Source of the DNA: Botryllus schlosseri
Lineage: Eukaryota > Chordata > Ascidiacea > Stolidobranchia > Styelidae
DNA length: 28,970 bases
Assembly: GCA_000444245.1 (NCBI GenBank)
Contig: ATSW01014407.1
Location: 1-28,970, forward strand
Direction: 5' to 3'
Shown piece after piece: positions 9,385-20,119 of this stretch. The position numbers and the translations under genes were made by a program. The notes under the pieces were generated by a model, which saw nothing but the letters and a program-made list of their open reading frames with translations, was not told the origin of the DNA and ran no database searches. How positions within the stretch are numbered: position 1 is the first letter of the stretch; each line of letters opens with the position of its first letter.

Positions 9385-11202
9385 GGTTAAAGAGAATAGC
9401 CGTGTTCTGTTCAGTTTGCATAACCGAAATTGACGCACGCATGGCTTTGACGCGGTATCTATCTTATGTAGGCCTACTAGCCATACGCCGTTGCAAGGCT
9501 GCTATTGTTGCGTATCAAGGAAGTACATATACAATACATCTTGTCATGCCGCTGATATGATAATTCACTATATCACTATACACAGTCATTGCATTCTAGG
9601 CATCGCGGTCAACTCGCCAGAGAATAGGAACTGCGACGCATTAGTGAGGGTCATATTATCATGATTGGTGCACCGCAACATTGGCTGTTAGTATTTTGTT
9701 GCTGTGGCGTATGGACTCACCCATGGAATGGAATAGCCAAACGCATGTATAACTACTTCGACGTTAGCATGTTAAAACGTGGTTTCATAGAAGTGTAGAC
9801 GAACGTTATCAGGACAGGTCAGGTTAAGCCGCAGTTATTGATTGAAAGCGAAACGGTGAAGTCGTTAATTGTGTTGAAAATATGCTCCATCCTAATACCT
9901 TTAGAAATAACCGTCAATATTCAGTACCGCGCATCCGTCATGCTGTTATACGTATGGCTATAGTGGCTACGGATGCGTATTACAACTCTGCAAGCAATCG
10001 TACGCCATTTGCTAGCTAGAACAGATTCGATACTAGACAAGATTGTACGTTTAGCGGCAAAGAAAAATTTTGAAGCAAAATTTGCGAAGCTTATACCTTA
10101 AACATGGCGTGTATTCCTATGAATCGAATAGAATTGGCAATGACTCTCCGCCGCGGATCTATGAAATGATACCCAAACACGTGAGAGCAGCTCGATCACA
10201 TTTGGAGATCAAAGCAAGAATATAATCTAAAAATTTGAAAAAGAGGTTGCACCTGAATTTTCCTACACGTATGCCGCATAGAAATGTTAGCCATCTCAAA
10301 GCCTGTAACGCGTCAGGTAGTTCAGTTCTGTTTATTAACAATTTTATTAGGTCACAAGATTGCAATACAATGAGAAGATAGGAAGGGGTCGAAAAGACTT
10401 TGAAATTAGAATTAGAAACCCATCTGGGCATAGAATGTAAAGAGAAGGCATGCACTTGCACACTGAGTGAAAACTGAAAAGTGAAGGAAAATAACATAAA
10501 AGAACAAGAGACGACATGTGACGGAAAGCGAGATCGATATGTCAGATCGTGGTTCGATAGTCTTGAGGGCTGACTAATTTAGTAGCAGCCCTTCGTTTGG
10601 AATGCATTATATAGAGACTGATAAAGAAATCAAATCTGTTTATGTTTTATTAATGGATTCCGACGAGTTAAACATACTGCGATAGTAGGTTCACTACAAG
10701 GCTGTAACCAATGTGAAATACACGCTTACGGTTGTGAGTTGCTGACAGAGTCGAAATGCGAGTATTTTCGTGAAATATGATGGTGTTTATCAAATAGGAT
10801 TGAAGCTTAGCAAGGTTGAAGATATTTTGTCATCCCTAAAGTACCTAAAGTACCTAAAGTACCTCGACCTAACTTGTCCCGGCAATCCGGCATCTTAACA
10901 ATCAAGAATCAACCTACCAGGACTAGGGATAATTGATTGATTGAGTAATGATTTTTGATTCGGTCACTATAGAAAAATTCTGATAAAACTCATCAACTCC
11001 AAGACACACAAATGACAGTGTGAACGGGCTCTCCCATCGACTCGAAATCTGTCGTGTCGGTCATTTTCCGCGAATACAGAACTATCGAACAAATGTCTGC
11101 TAATGGCAAAATTCAGGACCCTTTCCTGTGCTGAGTCAAGCTTTAGATGCGATGAGTCAAGGGTGACCTTTTCCTCCGAGCGTGATGCGCGTGTTCTAAT
11201 AC
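9385..11202. other. Long stretch without a supported gene
   Basis: The only long frame is 112 codons on the minus strand (10159-10497), with no domain I recognise. A triple AAAGTACCT repeat lies at 10837-10863, and a 9-bp inverted pair CGCATCCGT / ACGGATGCG at about 9933-9977. No exon with convincing splice sites was seen. Confidence 0.4.
10837..10863. repeat. Short tandem repeat (TAAAGTACC)3
   Basis: Three contiguous 9-bp units. A simple minisatellite seed. Confidence 0.8.
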
Positions 11203-11210
11203 ATCTAGCT

Positions 11211-12343
11211 TAGGGTTGCCATATTTTTGTGAAGCAAATTCCGGACATTCTTTAGCGCCCACTAGCGGATTTTAAAATGAGGTGTAACACATTGACCGTC
11301 AATATGACGTCACACTAGCAAAGCATTGTCCATCGACTATATACACGATACAGGAATGAAGTGGAGCATAGGTCATGAATTGGGCCATCTGTAATTTGAG
11401 CTCTGGTGACTGCTACTTGCTAGGGTTTGCAATAGATGCCTCCACGGGCCGGATGAAATCATCTTGCGGGCTGTGTCTGGCCTGTCAGGATTGTGTTTGA
11501 CAGCCCTGCTATACAGTTAGGTCGGTGCGGCTATCTCAGGTCCGAAACAACAATCCCATCCCCCCCTTCCGCCCAGAAGCACTGATCTTAGACCCACCAT
11601 AGGGCCGGTAGTCGATGTAACTTGTTGGGCGCTTACTATATGCATTTGGCTGTTAAATTTTATGTATGAATTCTGTCAATAATATTGATTCTTCGATATA
11701 TTAGGCTACTATAGAATGCACCAGCAGGTTGCACATCCGGTGATCTCCAACCTTTTATGCTCGCGATCACGCGATCATTTATGCTCGCCCTACTTGAAAA
11801 TGTTCCGTGGCAAAGCTCAAAACTTGATAAGCTGATTACTAAAAAAAATCAGCCTGCCCGAACTTACTCACGGCCTGTAGGAAACTGATTACGTCCAACA
11901 TCATCGCGATCTCCAGATAAAGGCGGACGACCCCAAGATTTGGAACCACTGTCTGTGATTGAAGCATCCAATCGGCCATAACCAGCTCTAGGAAGATACC
12001 GTTAGCTTATATTTGCGATTACAATCACACTTATTTCAGTAAATGATGGTTATTTATATTTATTTTGATTGCATTTTTTGACGAGGGTGGTGCCTGCAGC
12101 CCATACTAATATCATTATACGTTGCATTAACTCGTGCGCGGCGCGAAGAACAATTTTGAATAGCATAAATCTGCTTGAAAATAATATTGTTTATGTTTAT
12201 TCACGAAAAACTTCTGATCCTGCTTCAAGCCTTCAAAATTCCGGACATTTAGGCGTATTTTGGAAATTCCTCCCGGACGCAGATTTTTCAGTGAAATTCC
12301 GGACATGTCCGGGAAATTCCGGACGTATGGCAACCCTAATCTA
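11211..12343. mobile_element. 1.1-kb non-autonomous hAT, TAGGGTTGCCATA family
   Basis: Left end TAGGGTTGCCATA (11211); right end TATGGCAACCCTA (12326-12338) followed by ATCTA. The 8-mer ATCTAGCT occurs exactly at 11203-11210 and 12344-12351, consistent with a hAT duplication. Sub-terminal ATTCCGGACAT blocks recur near both ends (once at the left, four times at the right). GTGCGCGGCGCGAAGAAC lies near the right end. A further degraded hAT-like piece sits inside (about 11737-11951). No transposase was seen. Confidence 0.72.
11737..11951. mobile_element. Degraded CAGTGG-type hAT inside the 11211-12343 element
   Basis: The right end CCAAGATTTGGAACCACTG is a standard hAT terminus. The left end CCGGTGATCTCCAACCTTTT is a decayed partner. 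No target duplication survives. Confidence 0.45.
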
Positions 12344-12574
12344 ATCTAGCTAGGGACATGGGACATGCTGTTGTATGCGATTCTGCAAACGCTGCGTCTT
12401 TCATCCCACGTAACCACAATCACAGTGGCACATATATTCATAGACCATGTTACTTTGTTGAAGTGCAGGAAGAGCGGCATTACGTGTTGCATGCAGAGAG
12501 CGGTTGCGTTGTAAAAATCACGTTGGTCTTCACTGTGTCGTAACACTTACTGGAGCACAGAAATCAATTGTTTT

Positions 12575-13030
12575 TTAGCGGGTATGGAAATACGACCAAT
12601 CTATGTTTGATGGACATAGACGTCTCTGACTTTTTGCGTTGAATTTCGTTAATTTCCTCTCTATTCATGATGACGTGTTCAGGGTAACCGTTATCAAGTA
12701 AGATTTTGCGGATTTGTCAAGCTCTAAACTCAGTATGTTACCCGAACTGATCACCAACGCTCGATGCACGAGGGTATCTATACGGTTGATTTCTCTGCGT
12801 CTAGGAGTAAATGAATTCGAGCGTAGGTATTGATTCGTGAATGTCGGTTTACTGAGGATAAATCCTTCAAATTTGTTGATATCATGCTTGTCAACTATGA
12901 TATCCAATCAATTGTGAAGCGCAGGGCAGGGTGGCGCGAGTTTAAACGAACGAGGAGTTGATCACGATCGGTTGATCCGACTCTTTCTCGAATATGACAA
13001 AGTATCACTTTCATATAAGTTGGTGGGAAG
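12575..13030 (-). mobile_element. Penelope-like retroelement fossil, reverse-transcriptase C-terminal region
   Basis: On the minus strand, translated pieces carry landmarks of the Penelope-like reverse transcriptase in the right order: RLNSRHPALRFT, then KPTFTNQYLRSNSF, then INRIDTLVHRALVIS, then ILLDNGYPEHVI. These correspond to the part after the catalytic YVDD motif and the conserved NGYP block. The catalytic core, the N-terminus, any GIY-YIG endonuclease and the terminal repeats are not seen. The copy is truncated and broken, with a few breaks, and is clearly old. LINE RTs do not share this KPTFT...NGYP order, so I favour Penelope-like. Confidence 0.75.
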
Positions 13031-13039
13031 TTATTAATT

Positions 13040-13589
13040 ATATGATGAGCAGCATGATTTCCGCCTGTTCCCTCCAAGCGCTTTTTCAACAGTAACATTA
13101 TCTAAAATTGGGTAGATGGGTAGCACGCTTTTACCATATGCTCATTCACTGTGTCTACATACCAGCATTAAAGCAGATAGGTCGCGTAGAGTCCGCAGAT
13201 GATGTGTGACTAAAAACACTCGATTCAAGCTTGATAGCCTTACCCGAGTCATGCTTTCCATCTATTTTTATTTCACAATACTTCTGTTCAGTCAGTCAGC
13301 ACAGGAAGAAATGACTAAATATTTGTTTGTTTGTCACGGCATTGTGAGAATTTCATTGCTCGTAAGTTCGGCTTGGTACCATTCGAGTTAAATATGATGT
13401 TTTCTAGTACTGAAATTATACGCTCCTTGCCAATAAGAGTATATCTATCGTTTATTATAGTTTGGATACCATTTTCCGCTTGGAAGGATATAATCCACGA
13501 TTAATTGTATCACCATAGATAACTAACCTATACGTTTTAGTTAATGTGATGTGGGATTGGCGTTATGCTTTGTGGTCGCATAAAGTTCA
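13040..13589. other. No gene recognised
   Basis: A 61-codon + strand frame (13206-13391) has no support. ATAGATAACTAACCTAT at 13515-13531 is a word also found at 2228 and in the 26992-27398 repeat. Confidence 0.35.
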
Positions 13590-14643
13590 CTGGGTACCTG
13601 ATAAAATTGTTAGGCTGGCTAAACAATCTGCACACAAAATTTGATTCAATTTCAACCAGTGGCCGAATTGCTGCAAGAGAAGAAAGATTTGGATTTATTG
13701 AATATAAAAATTAAATAAATATTTTCTTTCCACCGCATGAAATTGTTAGATTGTCTATAGAAACGAATCTCACCAAATTTGGCTTAATTACAACCAGTGG
13801 AAGCGGAGTTATTGCAGTCGAAAAAGTTGAGTATGAATAAGATAGTACTGTTTCTGCGCGGCAGTCTGAATCATGCGCTGCCGAATATAGGCGCAGAAGC
13901 CTGTCTATGGGGTTATCTACGGGTGCTAGTCGTTGTATTTCGAATGAAGATAGCTGACGAATATTGTAGCAACAGCAACATACAACTTGATGAAGATAGC
14001 AGACACGTAGTGCAGCAACAGCAACATACGAATTCATGAAAATAGCAGACACGTAGTACAGCAACAGCAACACACAACTTGATGAAGATAGCTGATACTT
14101 AGCACAGCAACAGCAACATACGGCCGACGAACGTAAAGAATTAAGATTAACGTCAGCAAGGAACCAGAGTAAGACTAAGAAAGGTTTACAATTAATTTTG
14201 CGCAACGTAAATAAACAACAAACGGTGGTTCGCAGACGCTTTATATAACGGTAAGAACAGCCTATCCGAGAAGGCTTGATTACAAATGATAACTAAAATC
14301 AAGATTAACAGATGAAATGCGTAACCGCAAACAAGTATACCCTGGCCACCGTAAATACTATTTTATTCAAATCCAAATTTTTCGACTGCAATAACACCGC
14401 TTCCACTGGTTGGAATTGAGACAAATCTGGTGAGCATCGTTTCTGTAGACAACCTAACAATCTCATGGGATTAAAAGAAAATTTTTATTAAAAAAATATA
14501 ATTTTTATACAATAAATACACTTTCTTCTCGGCTACTGGTTGGAATTGATCCAAATTTGGTGTGCATCCTGTAACTAGGTAACCCAACAATTTTTTTAAA
14601 TCAATTATCCAGTATAATACGAGAAAAAGCTAAATTTTGAACA
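13590..14643. mobile_element. Large fold-back element with about 230-bp inverted arms
   Basis: The left arm (about 13602-13830) and right arm (about 14368-14600) are imperfect inverted repeats. Each arm holds two copies of a 60-bp motif with a CCAAATTTGG-like core (13605-13660, 13741-13799; 14404-14463, 14534-14593). The right terminus ends TTTTGAACA like the related element at 23184. The loop of about 540 bp holds a 46-bp tandem array. No coding capacity was seen; the 164-codon minus frame is a shadow of the repeats. Confidence 0.7.
13944..14122. repeat. 46-bp tandem repeat, about four units
   Basis: Units start at 13944, 13990, 14036 and 14082, each beginning ATGAARATAGC and containing CAGCAACAGCAACAYAC. 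The spacing is exactly 46 bp. 46 is not a multiple of three, which argues against a coding array. Confidence 0.85.
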
Positions 14644-15509
14644 CCCATAGGGTACATATTCGAACTTTCCACGTCATCCATACTGTTGCGACGTCATGAT
14701 AAGTGATACTAGAATACTCGATTCAGAGTCAAATCACTCAGGTATTTGGCCAGCCCTACTCGAAACAGAGCGCTGATTATTTTGATAAATTGCAAATATT
14801 ACCATTTTGTCAACTATTCATAATACACATGATTAGAATTATGAATCTCCGTTGTCTGAGTGTTACTTTCCTCCAAATACAAGTTCAATTTTTATACTCG
14901 GTTTAATTAAACGTGATTAATTAACTATTTTATTTAATTAATTAATGAAACGTGATTAATAGGATTACAATGTCATACTTGATGTCATCGCTGAGAAATC
15001 ATTTCATAATTTAATCACTGAACCCACTGGCATTCCGTGATGAAAACACCACGAGTGCTGAATTGGCTCGAATAACAATTCTGTTTATTAGACTGAAATA
15101 CCGTTATTACTAACGGAAACTAAGACTTCTCAAGCCCGTAACAGCTCGTGCAGAAACCATTGCAGATTATACCAATTCAATGCATATATAAACTTGGGTA
15201 TTCGATTGCTATAGAATTCGACCATACTGCGACAGCCTATGAAATATAGGGACGGTATTTCTCCATATCGCGAATGCACTCAACAGGAAACAAGCGCCGT
15301 ATAATGGCGCTAGTTTTCAGATTTTTTTTCGGGACTTCCCTCAGCTGTATAAGTCTATATTCGCGTTAGCGTCTGAATCATCTCACTTAAAACTACTTTC
15401 CCGGTGCGTGTATCTTGCATAAGTCGTGTAGATGGCAAAGTCTATGACCTCTGACGGGAGTTGGTTGTGGTACTCAGACGGGCAGTCGGACAGTGTGTAG
15501 GATATTGAC

Positions 15510-15557
15510 CAATTAGAAAATTTTCAGTTTTTCCAAATAAGATTAGAATTAGAATTA
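15510..15557 (-). repeat. Dispersed motif (ATTCTAATCTAATTT...GAAAATTTTCTAGTTG)
   Basis: Complementary copy of the motif at 17104-17151 and 19656-19699; here the first block is doubled (GATTAGAATTAGAATTAG). Origin unknown, possibly the tail of a retroposon. Confidence 0.5.
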
Positions 15558-17103
15558 GTGAATTCACAAACTCTATTTAGAAATAGAAAGAAAGAAAGTA
15601 AAAGTCATGCCAACTTCATATCAAATCAAGGTTCATTCTGATAAGCACGAGAATGGCAAATGTCTATTGTCTATACGCCAAGCTTAACTCATAGAAACAT
15701 AGAGCACTCAGAGCATAGAAACATTTCACAACTTAGATTAGAATTAAATTACAGCAATTTCGCTCTACTTAGACTGGTATGTAGGCCTAGGCTTAAGGCT
15801 TAGCTGTTGCAGTCGAGAATTCCCAACCATGGATGCGGCTGCGGTTTCCTGGTTTTAATCAGGATGGCGTCATAAGACAGGGAACCAGAATCAGTGATAG
15901 TCTCTAGTATTTGATCCTACTCATTGGCTTAGATATAGATCACTAAAAAGCTACAAAATGTCTGCATACTATCTATGATAGTGATGGAAGCTTGCGGACT
16001 TCAAGGAAATAACCGTCAATCACTTGGTGTTGATGATAATAAGGTCATGTTCGATTACTTGATGGCCGACGAAGAGCAGCATCTACATTCTACATTAGTC
16101 CTGTGTCTGGTTTCGTGAATGTTTGTATCGATGGTGATCTGCTCAGCACATTCCAGTTTCGCACGTAGGCCTATAAGATAACACGCATCATGTTCGCGAG
16201 TGATACTGCCATATAAAATTATGATTATCGTTATATACATTGGTTTCTAACGCATCACATCAAGTTGCGGTCTCCCTGAAAACTACTCCGATTTCCGTCA
16301 CTCATCTCACCATTTCGTTAATTTACCACCTGCAGAAAGGGCTATCATCATAATGTATTGGTGGCGTGGCTCAACGTTGCATTCATCGACGGTTAGTGAC
16401 ATCATTACCGACAAAGAGCTGACTAGGGCTGCCTCGCGTTCGATGTAGTAAGTTGGAACCAGAACTCGTGTTATTCTGGGATTAGCAATATGAATGATTG
16501 CCATTTGACGCATAGAAGCATTATTTGCAGGCGTCCTGATATTGCATTAGGAAGTACAGCTTAAGAGGAAATGATTGAAATTCTAAAATGTACAGTTGTA
16601 CACCGTATAACTGCTTCAACGAAGGGTTATTTTCGCAGTACCTCAAAGTGGTTATGTTATCGAACGCAGGGTGAATGCAAGCCCAGTGAAATACCCAGTC
16701 ACGGAATAAAAAAAAGCAAGGAAAAGCGCCTAAAATGGCCTGGATCTAACAGTGTTCTTGGTCGATTCGACCAGACGTTTACAGCTAGATCATTCTAGTT
16801 TACTAATTAAACCGCGAACTGCGATAATCTAACTTTAGTCTAATTCATGAAATGTTTCCATGTTTTAAGTTTTATACTAACCCTGAAAATGCTGCAGAAG
16901 AGCTGTATAGTGCGAAACGAGCCTAGTTTGGAGTACAGACGTTTGCCATTCTCATACTTATGAGAATATACTTTCATGTTATATGAACTGAATTTTATTC
17001 AATGTCCAAGTTTTGGAAAATTCAGTAATTCTAATCTAATTTGCAAATCTGGTGTAGTTATAATTTTCATTTTTGTCTTATTTGAAGAAGTTGTGTATCT
17101 ATT

Positions 17104-17151
17104 ATTCTGATTCTAATCGAATTTGTAAAAGCTGAAAATTTTCTAGTTGCC
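17104..17151 (+). repeat. Dispersed motif copy beside a LINE tail
   Basis: GATTCTAATCGAATTTG followed by AAAAGCTGAAAATTTTCTAG. A half copy (TAATTCTAATCTAATTTG) lies at 17026-17043. Confidence 0.5.
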
Positions 17152-17157
17152 CAAGGT

Positions 17158-17240
17158 TGGTTTCGACATCCTCCTATCTGTTCATCACATCGCATTGTGT
17201 ATCGCTTTGTATTGTGTGCCTTGAACCTATAGCAATATCG
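17158..17240 (+). mobile_element. LINE-type 3' tail fragment, degraded
   Basis: GTTTCGACATCCTCCTATCT, ATCGCATTGTGT and TTGAACCTATAG follow the order of the tails at 5135 and 19383, with many differences. Confidence 0.4.
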
Positions 17241-17502
17241 GAACAGCTTATTATGATTTTGAAGGCACAATGGGTTGAAACTATAATGCAACTACATTGG
17301 CAACTTGTCCTCGCGAATACCGTGTAAATTGAAACCAAAGTCTCGCGAGGTCTAATTTGTTGCTATTGGGGATTGTTATTTCGCACAATGGCAACATATG
17401 TTTGCATCCAGTCTAGTGTAGGCTTACATTGTAATTTCTGCTCCATAGATTGAGTTCGACTTGGAATATTCACTGACTTGAGATTTTCATATTAAACCCT
17501 AT

Positions 17503-17543
17503 TGAAGTGTGAATATGTTATTTTTACAGGTTATTCAATTATA
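17503..17543 (+). other. Splice acceptor and short 5' leader of the seven-transmembrane gene
   Basis: A pyrimidine-rich tract ends in AG at 17529, 14 bases before the ATG at 17544. This suggests an upstream non-coding first exon, which I could not locate, so the promoter position is unknown. Confidence 0.5.
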
Positions 17544-18947
17544 ATGAATACCACCGTCTATGCCACCACTGCTGCTGTCGAGGTGGCCTGTACGAATAGC
17601 AGCAAACCTGATTTAGGATTATATATGCTGAAGTCTGGATTCGTGTTGGAGATAATAATCACAGTATGCAGCGTGTACCTCACTGTCGCATTCGTAATCC
17701 ACGGCAACAGGCATAAGATGCTGATCAGCAAGTCCAGAAAAGATATGCATCGAGGACTGGTTTTCAAGTTCGCACTGATTACAGTGTTAATTCCATTCTT
17801 TCGTTACGCATCCACTCTGTCTTTTATACTATCAGGCCGGCTATGCGGAGAAGCTGCTTGCGAGACTTCGGCCGATTTGGGGTATATAGCTTTAATGTGC
17901 AGCATAACTACAACATACTGCTTTCTGTGGATACGCCAGAGAGTCTTTTACGGACATCCGTCTTTGTGCGATCGTTACGGTCGGTGTTTGGTGTACTTCA
18001 GCAAATTTGTTCTCATTCCCATAGTACTGGAAGGCGTTGTAGCGGTAGTGATAGCTGTAATTCCGCTGGAATACACAGCCAGAAAGTGGCAGTGTTCCCC
18101 GATCACTCATCAGTCCGACTTTAAAGTATTGCTGTATGCAGCCTTGATGGTTATTACTCAATCCTTACTGCTCGGATTGTTCCTACATCCGGTTGTGTCG
18201 CATATGAAAGTGCAAAAGCGAATGCGACAAGCCAATGGGGGTAGCATCAGTGAACCTTCAACCATTTACAGCCAAGATTCGTCATTCAGCGATTCATTCT
18301 CAAAGTCTACAATCACGCATCGCAAAAGCGCTGATTACAGCCTAAACGCGATCTCAGACTTACCTCCAAACGATGACAGTGAAATTACGCAACAAACCTC
18401 GAGCAGTGAGATGATTGAAACAGAAGTTTTGCCTGTGATTGCCGAAAACACGGATGAATCTCCTGATGAGCCAAGGTCTAGATATGAGAGAAAAGCTAGA
18501 AGCAAAAGTGCCCCTGATTTGCTACGTACGGCCGTGTCTAACAGCCAAAATTTGGTCCTCGCGAGATCGACCACATACATACAGAAATCAGGGGTTAACG
18601 GCGCTAAATCACACAGGAAAAAGAGTAGAGTGATATCAACATTAAGAAGCAAAGGCACCGCTATCAAAGACAAAGTTCGCAAGACGCGCTCAACCGTTAG
18701 ATCGCGCGGGAAAGTAATGAAACTGATCAAGCGAACGGTGTATTTATGTTTGATTTGTATAGCGTCTGATTTTCTAGTGTCTGTTATTAATTTCCTGGGT
18801 TGGGACGCGATCCATCAAGGCATGCAATTCGTGATATACGATGTCAGCTTAATGGTGAATGTAATAACGGTTATTGCGTCTTTTGAGAACTTCAAAAAGA
18901 TACTAGTTTTACCGTATCGATGTTGTTTTGGGGACATAGCGAGTTGA
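17544..18947 (+). CDS. Orphan seven-transmembrane receptor-like protein, 467 aa, coding sequence in one exon
   Basis: Seven hydrophobic segments are visible, at about residues 32-54, 72-97, 110-132, 150-175, 193-219, 397-419 and 427-450. The short N-terminus carries two N-glycosylation sequons (NTT at 2, NSS at 18), which puts it outside the cell. Cysteines at 101/106 and 184 (WQC) could form the usual loop disulfide. The loop between TM5 and TM6 is about 175 residues. It is Ser/Thr-rich and acidic at first, then strongly basic before TM6 (repeated RS, RK and KR pairs), as in G-protein-coupling or phosphorylation loops. The classical DRY motif after TM3 is absent (WIRQRVFY instead), and there is no NPxxY in TM7. 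I chose the ATG at 17544 because a consensus acceptor (tgttatttttacag) ends at 17529. The upstream in-frame ATG at 17502 would lie in the intron. The stop is TGA at 18945. I see no AATAAA close downstream. Seven-pass topology is well supported; ligand and family are unknown. Confidence 0.8.
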   Translation: MNTTVYATTAAVEVACTNSSKPDLGLYMLKSGFVLEIIITVCSVYLTVAFVIHGNRHKMLISKSRKDMHRGLVFKFALITVLIPFFRYASTLSFILSGRLCGEAACETSADLGYIALMCSITTTYCFLWIRQRVFYGHPSLCDRYGRCLVYFSKFVLIPIVLEGVVAVVIAVIPLEYTARKWQCSPITHQSDFKVLLYAALMVITQSLLLGLFLHPVVSHMKVQKRMRQANGGSISEPSTIYSQDSSFSDSFSKSTITHRKSADYSLNAISDLPPNDDSEITQQTSSSEMIETEVLPVIAENTDESPDEPRSRYERKARSKSAPDLLRTAVSNSQNLVLARSTTYIQKSGVNGAKSHRKKSRVISTLRSKGTAIKDKVRKTRSTVRSRGKVMKLIKRTVYLCLICIASDFLVSVINFLGWDAIHQGMQFVIYDVSLMVNVITVIASFENFKKILVLPYRCCFGDIAS

Positions 18948-19382
18948 TCTGTAACATTAACAACCCTCGAAAGTTAAGTCACGTGAGCTGACTATTGCCA
19001 GCCAAAAGGCTAAGTCGATCTGTATCGCATCGCAGAATTGACAGAGGAAGTCAACGATGACTTGCTAAAGGATGACGGTGTGTGATTGAATGCCTGTCGT
19101 GAGATGATAGTCCTGAAGGCATGGTAGGCTTCAATTGACATTTTCCGTACAATGACTTACCTTGCATAATGATTTATCCAAATCTACTGTTGGGGACTTA
19201 CCATAAGATTAGGACGTTGTCTATTTTTGTCCTTGGTGTTTTTGCGGCATATACATCGACTCATGATAGGCTATATACAATACATACACGCGATCTGTAC
19301 AAATGCAATATACATACCATGAGTGCATGCGAAATTGGGCGTATGCCGCTGGCCGCTTTGTATCGCCTAGAGATGGGTGTCC
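18948..19382. other. 3' flank of the receptor gene
   Basis: Probably includes the 3' UTR. No AATAAA is seen before the retroposon tail at 19383. Nothing else is recognised. Confidence 0.35.
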
Positions 19383-19495
19383 GATTCCAAAGACTACTCC
19401 AATTCGTTTCGAAACCTTCCTACCTTTTCCTTGTATCGCAATTTTTGTGGTGTATTGAACTGATAAAAATCGCTAATAAACCGAACTGAACTGAA
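19383..19495 (+). mobile_element. LINE-type 3' tail
   Basis: The best-preserved copy in the window. It starts GATTCCAAAGACTACTCCAA and ends AATAAACCGAACTGAACTGAA. The polyadenylation-like AATAAA and the iterated CTGAA end match the 5135 copy. The 106-codon frame 19169-19489 overlaps it and is not a gene. Confidence 0.6.
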
Positions 19496-19547
19496 GATAG
19501 GGAAATAGCCTTATAAGTCTTTCTATAGTCTTGTACCACACCTCCAT

Positions 19548-19625
19548 GCTATCCCAGTAATGCTGAGCGCCAAGGGGGAAGCCACAGATACCGGTTTTAC
19601 TGATCAGGTCTTTGGCCTGGCCATT
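19548..19625 (-). mobile_element. SINE body fragment, minus strand
   Basis: The complement reads GGCCAAAGACCTGATCAG, then ACCGGTATCTGTGGCTTCCC, then CTTGGCGCTCAGCATTACTG. The order is the same as in the SINE at 5251, and this copy preserves the conserved end better. The tRNA head is missing. Confidence 0.6.
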
Positions 19626-19655
19626 TGATTTGAAAAAGAAACTGTGTATCGATAG

Positions 19656-19699
19656 TTGTAATTCTAATCTAATTTCGAAAATTTAAATTTTCTAGTTGT
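19656..19699 (+). repeat. Dispersed motif copy
   Basis: GTAATTCTAATCTAATTTCG followed by AAATTTTCTAGTTG, as at 17104. Confidence 0.5.
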
Positions 19700-19903
19700 C
19701 AAACGCTGGGCCATACCCATTCATAGTTTGCCCGGTAGAGAGACGAGAAATTGATCAACTCTTCATGTTACATTCTTCTTTCGTCACAAAATTCTCTGAA
19801 AAATCGATTCGCGTTTCAGTTATATAATCTGCAAGATAAAAGTGGTAAAAGATGTATAAAAATTCGAGATTAGTTAGTCGCTGTCTGGCATCTTTTCATT
19901 ATC

Positions 19904-19966
19904 ATGATCTTCATGGCTGCAACTGCACTGGCCTCCTTCGCCATTGGCACAGATTGGGATTTGTAA
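19904..19966 (+). other. Possible signal-peptide mini-frame, unproven
   Basis: The ATG opens a 20-codon frame reading MIFMAATALASFAIGTDWDL, then stop. The first 15 residues look like a secretory leader. A weak donor (gtaaca) at 19963 could make it a first exon. There is no downstream exon I can tie to it, so it may be chance. Confidence 0.15.
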
Positions 19967-20119
19967 CAAGTCAGTGATTTGGAAACCGTAAGCTCCGTAG
20001 TTAAAACAGCACATTTCCTTGCGCGCGATTATTTATTGTGAATTTGTACGGATGTAGTGAGCTTGATGCAACGTAGGATTCTGTCTAATATTTAATCAAC
20101 GGTATAACTGTATGGTTAT

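Larger units (their letters stand above)
14644..17502. other. Long stretch upstream of the receptor gene with no supported gene
   Basis: It contains an AT-rich block (14885-14960, repeated GTGATTAAT and TTAATTAA), the dispersed GAAAATTTTCTAGTTG motif (15510-15557 inverted, 17104-17151) and a LINE-tail fragment at 17158. Open frames (16055-16240 minus, 16307-16513 minus, 16571-16798 plus, 17067-17291 minus) lack recognisable domains. The first exon and promoter of the 17544 gene may lie here, but I cannot place them. Confidence 0.4.

Noticed and set aside
10159-10497. 112-codon minus-strand frame
   Set aside because: Hydrophobic but without a recognised domain, splice context or codon bias. 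Likely chance, though I cannot exclude an exon.
13711-14205. 164-codon minus-strand frame rich in Cys and Leu
   Set aside because: It reads through the inverted arm and the 46-bp tandem array of a fold-back element. The CCCC runs are complements of CAGCAACAGCAAC. No independent coding signal.
15939-16115. 59-codon plus-strand open stretch with MADEEQHLHSTLV
   Set aside because: It looks slightly coding-like but has no splice sites or homology I recognise. Too short to call.
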